The translations under genes and the position numbers were made by a program. This document shows positions 25,034-34,120 of a stretch of DNA of 64,000 nucleotides, piece after piece. Origin of the DNA: JAFALK01 sp042701975 (lineage in GTDB: Bacteria; Pseudomonadota; Gammaproteobacteria; Burkholderiales; Burkholderiaceae_C); the NCBI GenBank assembly GCA_042701975.1, contig CP170561.1, positions 1,116,001-1,180,000 on the forward strand, in the 5' to 3' direction. The notes beneath the pieces are model-generated. The model saw nothing but the letters and a program-made list of their open reading frames with translations. It ran no database searches and was not told the DNA's origin. Each line of letters opens with the position of its first letter. Position 1 is the stretch's first letter.

Positions 25034-26707
25034 ATGTCGGCTGTTCTCGGAAATAACCAGGGCACGGGTCAACCGGGCTTCCTGGACAAGGAAAGAACCA
25101 TCGCAGGCCCGGGCTTCAACCGCTGGCTTGTTCCCCCGGCGGCCCTGGCCATCCACCTGTGCATCGGCATGGCCTACGGCTTCTCGGTGTTCTGGCTGCC
25201 GCTGTCCAAGGCGCTGGGCACCGCAGCCCCGGTCTGCGGCAAGGGCCTGGACGTGCTGCCCGCACTGCTGGCCAACCTGGGCGGCACGGACTGCAACTGG
25301 ACCGTGGCATCGCTCGGCTGGATGTACACGCTGTTCTTCGTGATCCTGGGCATCTCCGCCGCCATCTGGGGCGGCTGGCTCGAACACGTCGGCCCGCGCA
25401 AGGCCGGTGTCGTGGCCGCGATCTGCTGGGCCGGCGGCCTGGTGATCTCGTCCTTCGGCGTCTCCAGTCACCAGCTCTGGCTGATGTGGCTGGGCTCCGG
25501 CGTGATCGGGGGCGTGGGTCTGGGCCTGGGCTACATCTCGCCCGTGTCCACGCTGATCAAGTGGTTCCCGGACCGCCGCGGCATGGCCACCGGCATGGCC
25601 ATCATGGGCTTCGGCGGCGGTGCCATGATCGGCTCGCCGCTCGCGGCCGAGCTGATGAAGAGCTTCGCCACGGCGACCGACGTGGGCGTGGCGCAAACCT
25701 TCCTGGTGATGGCGGCCGTGTACTTCGTCTTCATGATGGGCGGCGCGCTGCTCTACCGCGTGCCGGCTTCGGGCTGGAAGCCCGAGGGCTGGACGCCGCC
25801 GGCAGCCAAGGCGGCCAACACCATGATCACGCAGCGCCACGTGCATGTGAAGAAGGTCTGGGGCATTCCGCAGTTCTGGCTCGTGTGGCTGGTGCTGTGC
25901 ATGAACGTGTCCGCCGGCATCGGCGTGATCGGCATGGCCAGCCCGATGCTGCAGGAAGTGTTCGGCGGCAGCCTGATCGGCATTGAGGCCAAGTTCGGTG
26001 AGCTGGACAAGACCCAGCTGACCGCGATCGCCGGCGTTGCCGCGGGCTTCGCCGCGCTGATCAGCCTGTTCAACATCGGCGGCCGCTTCTTCTGGGCCAG
26101 CCTGTCGGACAAGCTGGGCCGCAAGATGACCTATGTGGTCTTCTTCGTGCTCGGCGGCATCATGTACGCCAGCCTGCCCAGCAGCGCTGCTGCCGGCTCC
26201 AAGCTGGCCTTCGTGGGTGCCGTCTGCATCATCCTGAGCATGTACGGCGGCGGCTTTGCCACCGTGCCGGCTTATCTGGGTGACCTGTTCGGCACGCAGA
26301 TGGTGGGCGCCATTCACGGCCGGCTGCTGACCGCCTGGTCCATGGCCGGCATCTTCGGCCCCGTCGTCGTGAACTACATGCGCGACTACCAGCTGAGCCT
26401 GGGCATCCCGCGCGAGCAGGTCTACAACCAGACCATGTACATCCTGGTGGGCATGCTGGTGATCGGCCTGATCTGCAACCTGATGATCCGTCCGGTGGCC
26501 GACAAGCACTTCATGACCGAGGCCGAACTGGCTGAAGAGAAGCGCCTGGCGCATGATCGTGCAGTGGCCAACGAAGTCGGCCAAGGCTCGGGCAAGGCGG
26601 CGACAACGCCGGCCTTCACGGTGGCACTGGCTTGGCTGGCTGTCGGCATCCCGCTGGCCTGGGGCGTGTACCGCACGATCCTGAGCGCCGGCAAGTTCTT
26701 CCACTGA
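25034..26707 (+). CDS. OFA-family MFS transporter (oxalate/formate antiporter type)
   Basis: 557 aa with a clear ribosome site (AGGAG, 8 nt before ATG 25034). Twelve main helices plus an extra C-terminal one (FTVALAWLAVGIPLAWGVY). Family features: FNRWLVPPAALAIHLCIGM, the large extracellular loop with Cys pair VCGKGLDVLP and DCNW, and GGRFFWASLSDKLGRK. OFA proteins exchange oxalate/formate or take up related carboxylates. Lying 16 bp before fdsG, it most likely brings formate (or oxalate) to the dehydrogenase. Confidence 0.88.
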   Translation: MSAVLGNNQGTGQPGFLDKERTIAGPGFNRWLVPPAALAIHLCIGMAYGFSVFWLPLSKALGTAAPVCGKGLDVLPALLANLGGTDCNWTVASLGWMYTLFFVILGISAAIWGGWLEHVGPRKAGVVAAICWAGGLVISSFGVSSHQLWLMWLGSGVIGGVGLGLGYISPVSTLIKWFPDRRGMATGMAIMGFGGGAMIGSPLAAELMKSFATATDVGVAQTFLVMAAVYFVFMMGGALLYRVPASGWKPEGWTPPAAKAANTMITQRHVHVKKVWGIPQFWLVWLVLCMNVSAGIGVIGMASPMLQEVFGGSLIGIEAKFGELDKTQLTAIAGVAAGFAALISLFNIGGRFFWASLSDKLGRKMTYVVFFVLGGIMYASLPSSAAAGSKLAFVGAVCIILSMYGGGFATVPAYLGDLFGTQMVGAIHGRLLTAWSMAGIFGPVVVNYMRDYQLSLGIPREQVYNQTMYILVGMLVIGLICNLMIRPVADKHFMTEAELAEEKRLAHDRAVANEVGQGSGKAATTPAFTVALAWLAVGIPLAWGVYRTILSAGKFFH

Positions 26708-26723
26708 TCGACGCGTAGTTCAG

Positions 26724-27185
26724 ATGACGACCCCTGATGTACAGACCCTGGTGCGCGACGCCCTCGCGCACCACGCGCAAGAGCCCGGTGCCCTGCTGCC
26801 CATCCTCCATGAGCTGCAGGACGCGCTGGGGTTCATCCCGTCTGAGGCCGTGCCGCAGATCGCGGCCGGGCTCAACCTCTCGCGCGCCGAGGTCCATGGG
26901 GTCGTCACTTACTACCACCACTTCAGAAGCGAGAAGCCGGCCCGCCACGTGCTGCAGATGTGCCGCGCCGAAGCCTGCAAGAGCCGGGGCGCAGACGCCC
27001 TGATCGAGCATGCCGAGAGTCGTCTCGGCTGCAAGCTGCACGAGCACACGGCCGACTTCTCTCTCGAGCCCGTCTATTGCCTGGGCCTGTGCTCCTCCTC
27101 TCCCGCGCTGATGCTGGGCGATGAGCTGCACGCCCGCATGACGCCGGCCAAATTCGATGCCTTGATCGCCGAGGTGCAGTCATGA
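26724..27185 (+). CDS. fdsG: NAD-dependent formate dehydrogenase gamma subunit
   Basis: 153 aa NuoE-like protein with a thioredoxin-like [2Fe-2S] domain. Cluster ligands are in CRAEACKSRG and CLGLCSSSP. An N-terminal helical part (LPILHELQDALGFIPSEAVP) matches NuoE. It passes electrons within the FdsGBAD complex between FMN and the clusters of FdsA. The stop overlaps the fdsB start by 4 bp. Confidence 0.95.
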   Translation: MTTPDVQTLVRDALAHHAQEPGALLPILHELQDALGFIPSEAVPQIAAGLNLSRAEVHGVVTYYHHFRSEKPARHVLQMCRAEACKSRGADALIEHAESRLGCKLHEHTADFSLEPVYCLGLCSSSPALMLGDELHARMTPAKFDALIAEVQS

Positions 27186-28720
27186 GCATCACCGTCTTCG
27201 TTCCCCGCGATTCCGCCGCGCTCGCTGTTGGCGCCGATCGCGTGGCGCGCCGCATCACGGAAGAAGCGCACAAGCGCGGACTCGATGTGAGCATCGTCCG
27301 CAACGGCTCGCGCGGCCTGATGTGGCTGGAAACCCTGGTCGAAGTGCAGACCGCCGCCGGCCGCGTGGCCTACGGCCCGGTCGAGGCGGCCAACGTCCCC
27401 GATCTCTTCGAAGCCGGCTTCCTCACCGGCGGCGCGCATGCGCTGGCCCTGGGGCTGACCGAAGAGATCCCATATCTCAAGAAGCAGCAGCGGCTGACCT
27501 TCGCCCGCGTGGGCGTGACGGATCCGCTGTCGCTCGATGACTACCTGGCCCACGAGGGCTTTGCCGGCCTGAAGGTCGCGCGCGCCATGGAGCCCGCCGC
27601 CGTCGTGCAGGCGGTGCTCGACGCCGGCCTGCGCGGCCGCGGCGGCGCCGCCTTTCCCGCAGGCATCAAGTGGAAGACGGTGGCCGCAGCCGCCGGCCCG
27701 CAGAAGTACATCGTCTGCAATGCCGACGAAGGCGACTCGGGCACCTACTCCGACCGCATGGTGATGGAGGGCGATCCCTTCTTGCTGATCGAGGGCATGG
27801 CCATCGCCGGTCACGCGGTGGGCGCGAGCGCGGGCTACATCTACGTGCGCTCCGAATACCCGCACGCCATCGCCACGCTGGACAAAGCCATCGCCGCCGC
27901 TGAAGAAGCGGGTTACTTGAGCGGCTTCAAGCTCCAGGTGCGCAAGGCTGCCGGCTCCTACGTGTGCGGCGAAGAGACCGCCCTGCTGGAAAGCCTGGAA
28001 GGCAAGCGCGGCATCGTGCGCGCCAAGCCGCCGCTGCCGGCTGTTTCGGGCTTGTTCGGCAAGCCGACCGTCATCAACAACGTGATCACGCTGGCCTCGG
28101 TGCCCATCATCCTGGCCAAGGGGGCGGAGCACTACAAGGACTTCGGCATGGGCCGCTCGCGCGGCACGCTGCCGCTGCAACTCGCCGGCAACATCAAGCA
28201 CGGCGGCCTGATCGAGCTGGCCTTTGGCGCCACGCTGCGCGAGATCCTCTACGACTACGGCGGCGGCTCGGCTTCCGGCCGGCCGATCAAGGCCGTGCAG
28301 GTCGGCGGGCCGCTCGGCACCTACCTGCCCGAATCGCAGTGGGACACGCCGATGGATTACGAAGCCTATGCGGCGATGGGTGCGGTGCTGGGCCACGGCG
28401 GCATCGTCGTGCACGACGACACGGCCGACCTCGCTCAACTCGCGCGTTATGCCATGGAGTTCTGCGCCATCGAGTCCTGCGGCAAGTGCACGCCCTGCCG
28501 CATCGGTTCCACCCGCGGCGTGGAGGTGATCGACAAGATCGGCCGCGCCGAAACACCCCAGAAGCGCGAGCAGCAAATCCACCTGCTTCGCGACCTTTGT
28601 GACACCATGCTGCATGGCTCGCTTTGCGCCATGGGCGGCATGACGCCTTATCCGGTCCTCTCGGCCTTGAATCACTATCCCGAGGACTTTGCCGGCACCC
28701 AGGCGAAGGAGTACGCATGA
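27182..28720 (+). CDS. fdsB: NAD-dependent formate dehydrogenase beta subunit (diaphorase)
   Basis: 512 aa NuoF-like NADH-binding subunit. An N-terminal degenerate thioredoxin-like domain (1-100) is followed by NADH/FMN motifs GLRGRGGAAFPAGIKW and NADEGDSGTYSDR. The [4Fe-4S] site is IESCGKCTPCRIGS, ligated by three clustered cysteines plus a later one (LHGSLCAMGG). It reduces NAD+ with electrons from formate. Start overlaps fdsG by 4 bp and stop overlaps fdsA by ATGA. Confidence 0.95.
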   Translation: MSITVFVPRDSAALAVGADRVARRITEEAHKRGLDVSIVRNGSRGLMWLETLVEVQTAAGRVAYGPVEAANVPDLFEAGFLTGGAHALALGLTEEIPYLKKQQRLTFARVGVTDPLSLDDYLAHEGFAGLKVARAMEPAAVVQAVLDAGLRGRGGAAFPAGIKWKTVAAAAGPQKYIVCNADEGDSGTYSDRMVMEGDPFLLIEGMAIAGHAVGASAGYIYVRSEYPHAIATLDKAIAAAEEAGYLSGFKLQVRKAAGSYVCGEETALLESLEGKRGIVRAKPPLPAVSGLFGKPTVINNVITLASVPIILAKGAEHYKDFGMGRSRGTLPLQLAGNIKHGGLIELAFGATLREILYDYGGGSASGRPIKAVQVGGPLGTYLPESQWDTPMDYEAYAAMGAVLGHGGIVVHDDTADLAQLARYAMEFCAIESCGKCTPCRIGSTRGVEVIDKIGRAETPQKREQQIHLLRDLCDTMLHGSLCAMGGMTPYPVLSALNHYPEDFAGTQAKEYA

Positions 28721-31554
28721 TCGACCCCGACATCGACTACGGCACCCCGCGCCGCACGTCCGAGCAGGAAGTGACGCTCACCATCGACGGCATGCCCGTC
28801 ACCGTGCCGGCCGGCACGTCGCTCATGCGCGCCGCCACCGAGGCCGGCGTGATGGTGCCGAAGCTCTGCGCCACGGACAGCCTGGAGCCCTTCGGCTCCT
28901 GCCGCCTGTGCCTGGTGGAGATCGACGGCCGCAAGGGCTTCCCCGCCAGCTGCACCACGCCCGCCGAAGCCGGCATGAACGTGCGCACGCAGAGCGACAA
29001 GCTGCAGCAGCTGCGCAAGGGCGTGATGGAGCTCTACATCTCCGACCACCCGCTGGACTGCCTGACCTGCTCGGCCAACGGCGACTGCGAGCTGCAAACG
29101 CAGGCCGGCGTCGTGGGCCTGCGCAATGTGCGCTACGGCTATGACGGCGCCAACCACCTGCAAGACCAGAAGGACGAGTCGAACCCGTACTTCACCTACG
29201 ACGCGTCCAAGTGCATCGTCTGCAACCGCTGCGTGCGCGCCTGCGAGGAAACGCAGGGCACCTTCGCGCTGACGATCTCGGGCCGCGGGTTCGAGAGCCG
29301 CGTCTCGCCGGGCCAGGACCAGCCCTTCATGGACAGCGAATGCGTGAGCTGCGGCGCCTGCGTGCAGGCCTGCCCGACCGCCACGCTGCAAGAGAAGACC
29401 GTCATCGAGCGCGGCCAGCCCGAGCATTCGGCCATCACGACCTGCGCCTACTGCGGCGTGGGCTGCTCGTTCAAGGCCGAGATGAAGGGCAACGAGGTCA
29501 TTCGCATGACGCCGTGGAAGGACGGCAAGGCGAACGAGGGCCACTCCTGTATCAAGGGCCGCTTCGCCTGGGGCTACGCCACGCACAAGGACCGCATCAC
29601 CAAGCCGATGATCCGCGCCAAGATCACGGATCCGTGGCGTGAGGTGAGCTGGGATGAGGCGATCAACCATGCGGCGTCCGAGTTCAAGCGCATCCAGGCC
29701 CAGCATGGCCGCGACTCCATCGGCGGCATCACCTCCAGCCGCTGCACGAACGAGGAAACCTACCTCGTGCAAAAGCTCGTGCGCGCCGCCTTCGGCAACA
29801 ACAACGTGGACACCTGCGCTCGCGTGTGCCACTCGCCCACCGGCTACGGCCTGGGCCAGACCTACGGCACCTCGGCCGGCACACAGACCTTCAAGTCCGT
29901 GGAGAAGGCCGATGTGATCATGGTCATCGGCGCGAATCCGACTGACGGCCACCCGGTGTTCGCCTCGCGCATGAAGAAGCGCCTGCGCGAAGGCGCCAGG
30001 CTGATCGTGGTGGACCCGCGCGCGATCGACATCGTGAGCGCCCCGCACATCAAGGCCGAGCACCACCTGGCGCTCAAGCCCGGCACGAACGTGGCCATCA
30101 TCTCGGCCTTGGCCCACGTGGTCGTGACCGAAGGCCTGGTGGACGAAGCCTATGTGGCCGAGCGCTGCGATCCGAAGTCCTTCCAGCACTGGCGCGATTT
30201 CGTGGCGAAGGCAGAGAACTCGCCAGAGGCGCTGGAAGCAGAGACCGGCGTGCCAGCCGCCACGGTGCGCGCCGCTGCGCGCCTTTACGCCACCGGCGGC
30301 AACGCCGCGATCTACTACGGCCTTGGCGTGACCGAGCACGCACAGGGCTCGACGATGGTGATCGGCATCGCCAACCTCGCGATGGCCACCGGCAACGTCG
30401 GCCGCGAAGGCGTGGGCGTGAACCCGCTGCGCGGGCAGAACAACGTCCAGGGCAGCTGCGACATGGGCAGCTTCCCGCACGAGCTGCCGGGCTACCGCCA
30501 CATCTCCGACACCACCGTGCGCAGCCTCTTCGAATCGCACTGGGGCGTGGAGCTGCAGCCCGAGCCGGGCCTGCGCATCCCGAACATGTTCGAGGCCGCA
30601 CTGACGGGCACTTTCAAGGGCCTGTACTGCCAGGGCGAGGACATCGTGCAGTCCGACCCGAACACGCAGCATGTGTCGGAGGCGCTGTCTTCGATGGAAT
30701 GCATCGTCGTGCAGGACATCTTCCTGAACGAGACGGCCAAGTACGCGCACGTGCTGCTGCCGGGTTCGAGCTTCCTGGAAAAGGAAGGCACCTTCACCAA
30801 CGCCGAGCGCCGCATCTCGCGCGTGCGCAAGGTGATGCCGCCGCTGGCGGGCCTGGCCGATTGGGAAGTGACCTGCAAGCTGTCCAGCGCGCTCGGCTAT
30901 CCGATGAACTACAGGCATCCGTCGCAGATCATGGACGAGATCGCGGCGCTGACGCCGACCTTCCACGGCGTGAGCTTCGAGAAGATCGAGCGCCTGGGTT
31001 CCGTCCAGTGGCCCTGCAACGAGAACACCGAGGAAGCCGGCACGGCCATCATGCACGTGGGCAAGTTCGTGCGCGGCAAGGGTCGCTTCCTGATCACGCA
31101 GTACATCCCCACGCCCGAGAAGGTCACGCGCAAGTTCCCGCTGCTGCTGACCACGGGGCGCATCCTCTCGCAGTACAACGTCGGCGCGCAGACGCGGCGC
31201 ACGCCCAACAACCAGTGGCACAGCGAGGACCGGCTGGAAGTGCATCCGCACGACGCCGAGGAGCGCGGCATCAAAGAGGGCGACTGGGTGGGCATCGAAA
31301 GCCGCGCGGGCTACACCGTGCTGCGTGCCGTGATCAGCGAACGCATGCAGCCGGGCGTCGTCTACACGACCTTCCACTTCCCCGAGTCCGGCGCCAACGT
31401 CATCACCACCGACAACTCCGACTGGGCCACCAACTGCCCCGAGTACAAGGTGACGGCCGTGCAGGTGCTGCCGGTGATGCAGCCTTCGACCTGGCAGAAG
31501 GAGTACAAGGTCTTCTCGGAAAACCAAGAAGCCTTGCTGAACCATGCACGTTGA
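28717..31554 (+). CDS. fdsA: NAD-dependent formate dehydrogenase catalytic alpha subunit (Mo-bisMGD)
   Basis: 945 aa, chosen ATG 28717 overlapping fdsB. N-terminal [2Fe-2S] ferredoxin domain (KLCATDS, GSCRLCLVEIDG), His-ligated [4Fe-4S] (DHPLDCLTCSANGDC), and two ferredoxin-type clusters (CIVCNRCVRAC and CVSCGACVQAC). The MopB core follows, with its own cluster (CAYCGVGCSF, HSCIKG) and the catalytic Cys/His in CARVCHSPTGYG; Cys, not Sec, is the Mo ligand. The C-terminal domain binds molybdopterin (HPHDAEERGIKEGDWV). It oxidises formate to CO2 in the cytoplasm and needs FdhD for sulfido-ligand insertion. Confidence 0.95.
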   Translation: MIDPDIDYGTPRRTSEQEVTLTIDGMPVTVPAGTSLMRAATEAGVMVPKLCATDSLEPFGSCRLCLVEIDGRKGFPASCTTPAEAGMNVRTQSDKLQQLRKGVMELYISDHPLDCLTCSANGDCELQTQAGVVGLRNVRYGYDGANHLQDQKDESNPYFTYDASKCIVCNRCVRACEETQGTFALTISGRGFESRVSPGQDQPFMDSECVSCGACVQACPTATLQEKTVIERGQPEHSAITTCAYCGVGCSFKAEMKGNEVIRMTPWKDGKANEGHSCIKGRFAWGYATHKDRITKPMIRAKITDPWREVSWDEAINHAASEFKRIQAQHGRDSIGGITSSRCTNEETYLVQKLVRAAFGNNNVDTCARVCHSPTGYGLGQTYGTSAGTQTFKSVEKADVIMVIGANPTDGHPVFASRMKKRLREGARLIVVDPRAIDIVSAPHIKAEHHLALKPGTNVAIISALAHVVVTEGLVDEAYVAERCDPKSFQHWRDFVAKAENSPEALEAETGVPAATVRAAARLYATGGNAAIYYGLGVTEHAQGSTMVIGIANLAMATGNVGREGVGVNPLRGQNNVQGSCDMGSFPHELPGYRHISDTTVRSLFESHWGVELQPEPGLRIPNMFEAALTGTFKGLYCQGEDIVQSDPNTQHVSEALSSMECIVVQDIFLNETAKYAHVLLPGSSFLEKEGTFTNAERRISRVRKVMPPLAGLADWEVTCKLSSALGYPMNYRHPSQIMDEIAALTPTFHGVSFEKIERLGSVQWPCNENTEEAGTAIMHVGKFVRGKGRFLITQYIPTPEKVTRKFPLLLTTGRILSQYNVGAQTRRTPNNQWHSEDRLEVHPHDAEERGIKEGDWVGIESRAGYTVLRAVISERMQPGVVYTTFHFPESGANVITTDNSDWATNCPEYKVTAVQVLPVMQPSTWQKEYKVFSENQEALLNHAR

Positions 31555-31765
31555 GAACCTGATCAAGATGGCCAACCAGATCGGCGAGTTCTTCGCGTCC
31601 TTCCCGGACCGCGAGGAAGCGCTGGACGGCGTGGCCACGCACATCAAGAAGTTCTGGGAGCCGCGCATGCGCCGCGAACTGCTGGCGCACGTGGACGCCG
31701 TGGGCTACGGCGAACTCAATCTGACAACGGCCGAGGCCCTTCGCGCGCACCGCGGACGGCTGTGA
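31544..31765 (+). CDS. fdsD: Formate dehydrogenase delta subunit
   Basis: 73 aa. MHVENLIKMANQIGEFFASF and the later HIKKFWEPRMRRELL are the signature of FdsD. This small helical subunit is needed for assembly or stability of the soluble Mo formate dehydrogenase. It overlaps the fdsA 3' end by 11 bp. Here it comes before the fdhD gene; in Cupriavidus the order is fdsGBACD. Confidence 0.93.
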   Translation: MHVENLIKMANQIGEFFASFPDREEALDGVATHIKKFWEPRMRRELLAHVDAVGYGELNLTTAEALRAHRGRL

Positions 31766-31766
31766 A

Positions 31767-32564
31767 GTGGAGCCGCTGAAGGAAGTCGGGGTTCGCCGCA
31801 GCGCGCACGCGCAGGCGCAAACACAGGCGCAGGCGCAAGCCGCGACGGAGTCGGATCGGGTCGCCGTCGAGGCGCCCGTGGCCCTGGTCTTCAACGGCAT
31901 CTCGCACGCCGTGATGATGGCCACGCCGGCCGATCTGGAAGCCTTCGCGCTCGGTTTTGCATTGACGGAAGGACTGCTGGAGCGGCGCGATGAATGCTTC
32001 GGCATCGACATCCTTGAGGGCCAGCGCGGCTGCGAGGTGCAGATCGAGATCGCCGCTGCGGCCGAGATGCGCTTGAAGGAGCGCCGCCGCAACCTCGCCG
32101 GCCGCACGGGCTGCGGCCTGTGCGGCATCGACAGCCTGCAAGCGCTGGACCTCACGCCAACGCCGCTCAGCTCGCCGCTGCAGATCGAAGCCGCCGCCAT
32201 CGCGCGGGCCTTCGAGCAGCTGCCGCACCTGCAAGTGATGAACAAGGCCTCCGGCGCGCACCATGCCGCCGGTTGGGCTTCGCCCGACGGCGAGCTGATC
32301 CAGGTGATGGAAGACGTGGGCCGCCACAACGCGCTGGACAAGCTGCTGGGCAGCCGCGTGCTGGCGCGCGAGTCCTTGAGCGAGGGCTTCGTCATCATGA
32401 GCAGCCGCGCCAGCTCGGAGCTGGTGCTCAAGTGCGCGCGGCTCAAAGTGCCGCTGCTGGCGACGATCTCGGCGCCGACCTCGATGGCCATCGAGATCGC
32501 CGCCAACACCGGCATGGCGCTGTACGGCTGGTGCCGCGGCGAGCGCTCGGTGCGCTACGCCTGA
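31767..32564 (+). CDS. fdhD: FdhD/FdsC sulfurtransferase for formate dehydrogenase maturation
   Basis: 265 aa starting at GTG 31767, one base after the fdsD stop. The catalytic CxxC is in GRTGCGLCGIDSL. Other family motifs: LALGFALTEGLL (seen as FALGFALTEGLL), and MEDVGRHNALDKLLG. FdhD moves sulfur from IscS to the Mo cofactor, which FdsA needs for activity, and FdsC homologues bind bis-MGD. The N-terminus carries a Gln/Ala repeat (AQAQTQAQAQAA) encoded by a short purine/pyrimidine repeat, a likely disordered tail. Last gene of the operon. Confidence 0.93.
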   Translation: MEPLKEVGVRRSAHAQAQTQAQAQAATESDRVAVEAPVALVFNGISHAVMMATPADLEAFALGFALTEGLLERRDECFGIDILEGQRGCEVQIEIAAAAEMRLKERRRNLAGRTGCGLCGIDSLQALDLTPTPLSSPLQIEAAAIARAFEQLPHLQVMNKASGAHHAAGWASPDGELIQVMEDVGRHNALDKLLGSRVLARESLSEGFVIMSSRASSELVLKCARLKVPLLATISAPTSMAIEIAANTGMALYGWCRGERSVRYA

Positions 32565-32592
32565 ATCAGCCTGAATCGCGAACCGTCCGCCT

Positions 32593-33954
32593 CTAGTTCG
32601 ACTGCGCCAGCGTGCACACCTTGCTGCTGTCGCTCGCGCAGGGGCCGAGCCAGCGCAGCTGCGTGGCATCGCTGGGCGGCAGTGAGGACACGAGGCTCGT
32701 GACCGAGCGCTGCGCGGTGAAGGCCGTGAGTCCGGTCCAATCGGCATCCGCAGGCCGGCGGTACTGCAGGAAGTAGAGCGAGCCGCTGCGCAAGCCGCGG
32801 GTCTTGATGCTGTACTGGCCGGCGCTGACCGTCAGGCTCGGCGCATCCGGCCAGGGGCGGGCGAGCGGCTCGCCGACGAACACGCCCTGGCCCGGCATCT
32901 GCACGGATTTCCAGTAGGCCTCGATCAGCGAGTCACCGCGGTTGTAGTGGTCGATCAGCACGCTGGCGCGCGGGAACTTCTCCTGCCAGTTGCAGGGCTC
33001 CTCCACCGTGCCGTAGCTGGCGGTGAGGCCGGCGGCGATCCAGTCGGTCGCCATCGTCTGTCCGCTGCTGCCGTCGAGCACGCCGCCATAGGAGGTCAGG
33101 CTGTCGCCGATGGCGCCCGGGCGGTAGCTGTTGCTGCCCAGGTTGGGCATGCCCGCCAGGCCGGTGAAGTAGAAGAGCACGTTGCTCTTGCCGCTGATCG
33201 AATCGCTGCTGCTGCCCGTCGAGTTGTCCTGGTAGCTCAAGCTGAGCAGGCCTGACCAGGCGGCGGGCAGGGCGCTGAAGTCGCCGTAGCGCACGCTGCG
33301 GCTGACGTCGCTCGTGCGCAGCAGCCAGCCGGTGCCCGTGGGCAAGCTGTTGTCCGCCTGCACGCCGCGGTCGATCAGCGCCTTGGCGTCGGCCAGCGTG
33401 CTGGTGCCCAGCAGCATGGCCGGCCGCAGGCCCAGCTGCGTGAAGGGCAGCGTGGACTCGGTGTCGTAATAGGCGCTCGCCGCCGTCGCGGGGCAACCGC
33501 CGCAGTACTTGGCGTCAAAGCCCAGCGTCATGGCGCTGGTGATGCCCATGCTGCAACTGGCGCCCGTCACCTGAAAGGGCAGCTTCCAGACCAGCAGCAC
33601 GGCCTGCACGGTGCTGGGCAGCGCCGCATCCACGGCCGCCTTCAGCTGCTGCAAGCTCGCCACGTCGAGGCTGGCGCTGCCCGCAGCGCCAGCAGGTAGG
33701 CTGACGCGCACGATGTTGGCCGACGGCACGCCGCGCGCCTGGGCGTAGTAGCTGGCCATCGCTTCGGAGGTCGCGTCGCCGGCAATGACGACCAGCCCCA
33801 GTTGCGCGGCGGTCAGGCCATGCTGCGGCAGGGTCAGCGTCGGCGCGCTGGGCGTCACCGGCGTGGAGCCCCCCGATCCCCCACCACCGCCACCGCAGGC
33901 CGAAAGCAGCAGGGCCAGACAAAGCAGGAGCGGGACAGGCAGGCGCAGGGTCAT
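32593..33954 (-). CDS. TIGR03790-family lipoprotein of unknown function
   Basis: 453 aa from ATG 33954. A lipoprotein signal (LPVPLLLCLALLLSAC) is followed by a Gly/Ser/Thr/Pro linker (GGGGGGSGGS). The main part matches the TIGR03790 pattern: LGLVVIAGDATSEAMASYYAQ, then GVPSANIVRVSLP and later TDWIAAGLTASYGTVEEPC. Several cysteines (CSMG, YCGGC) could form disulfides. It would sit at the cell envelope. No enzymatic function is known to me. It converges on fdhD. Confidence 0.75.
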   Translation of the reverse strand: MTLRLPVPLLLCLALLLSACGGGGGGSGGSTPVTPSAPTLTLPQHGLTAAQLGLVVIAGDATSEAMASYYAQARGVPSANIVRVSLPAGAAGSASLDVASLQQLKAAVDAALPSTVQAVLLVWKLPFQVTGASCSMGITSAMTLGFDAKYCGGCPATAASAYYDTESTLPFTQLGLRPAMLLGTSTLADAKALIDRGVQADNSLPTGTGWLLRTSDVSRSVRYGDFSALPAAWSGLLSLSYQDNSTGSSSDSISGKSNVLFYFTGLAGMPNLGSNSYRPGAIGDSLTSYGGVLDGSSGQTMATDWIAAGLTASYGTVEEPCNWQEKFPRASVLIDHYNRGDSLIEAYWKSVQMPGQGVFVGEPLARPWPDAPSLTVSAGQYSIKTRGLRSGSLYFLQYRRPADADWTGLTAFTAQRSVTSLVSSLPPSDATQLRWLGPCASDSSKVCTLAQSN

Positions 33955-34120
33955 GCCCGCCATTGTTCCAGTCGTGTGTGGCCCAAAGACGCTTCAAAGC
34001 CCACCAGCCAGGGGATGCGGCGGCGCAGCCGGATTTACAGAACTTCATTCCCCCGCATGTGCAAGGGAAATGCAAGCTTCATAAAGTCAGCCAGTTGCAA
34101 GACTGACGAAGGGGAAGCGA

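Noticed and set aside
28675..31668. Nearly 1000-codon minus-strand frame opposite fdsA
   Set aside because: Low-complexity Val/His/Leu composition and no family; fdsA on the plus strand explains the lack of stops.
31800..31845. CAGGCGCAA-type repeats in the fdhD 5' end as a possible CRISPR or phase-variable tract
   Set aside because: The units are in frame, only a few copies, and encode a Gln/Ala tail; no spacer structure.
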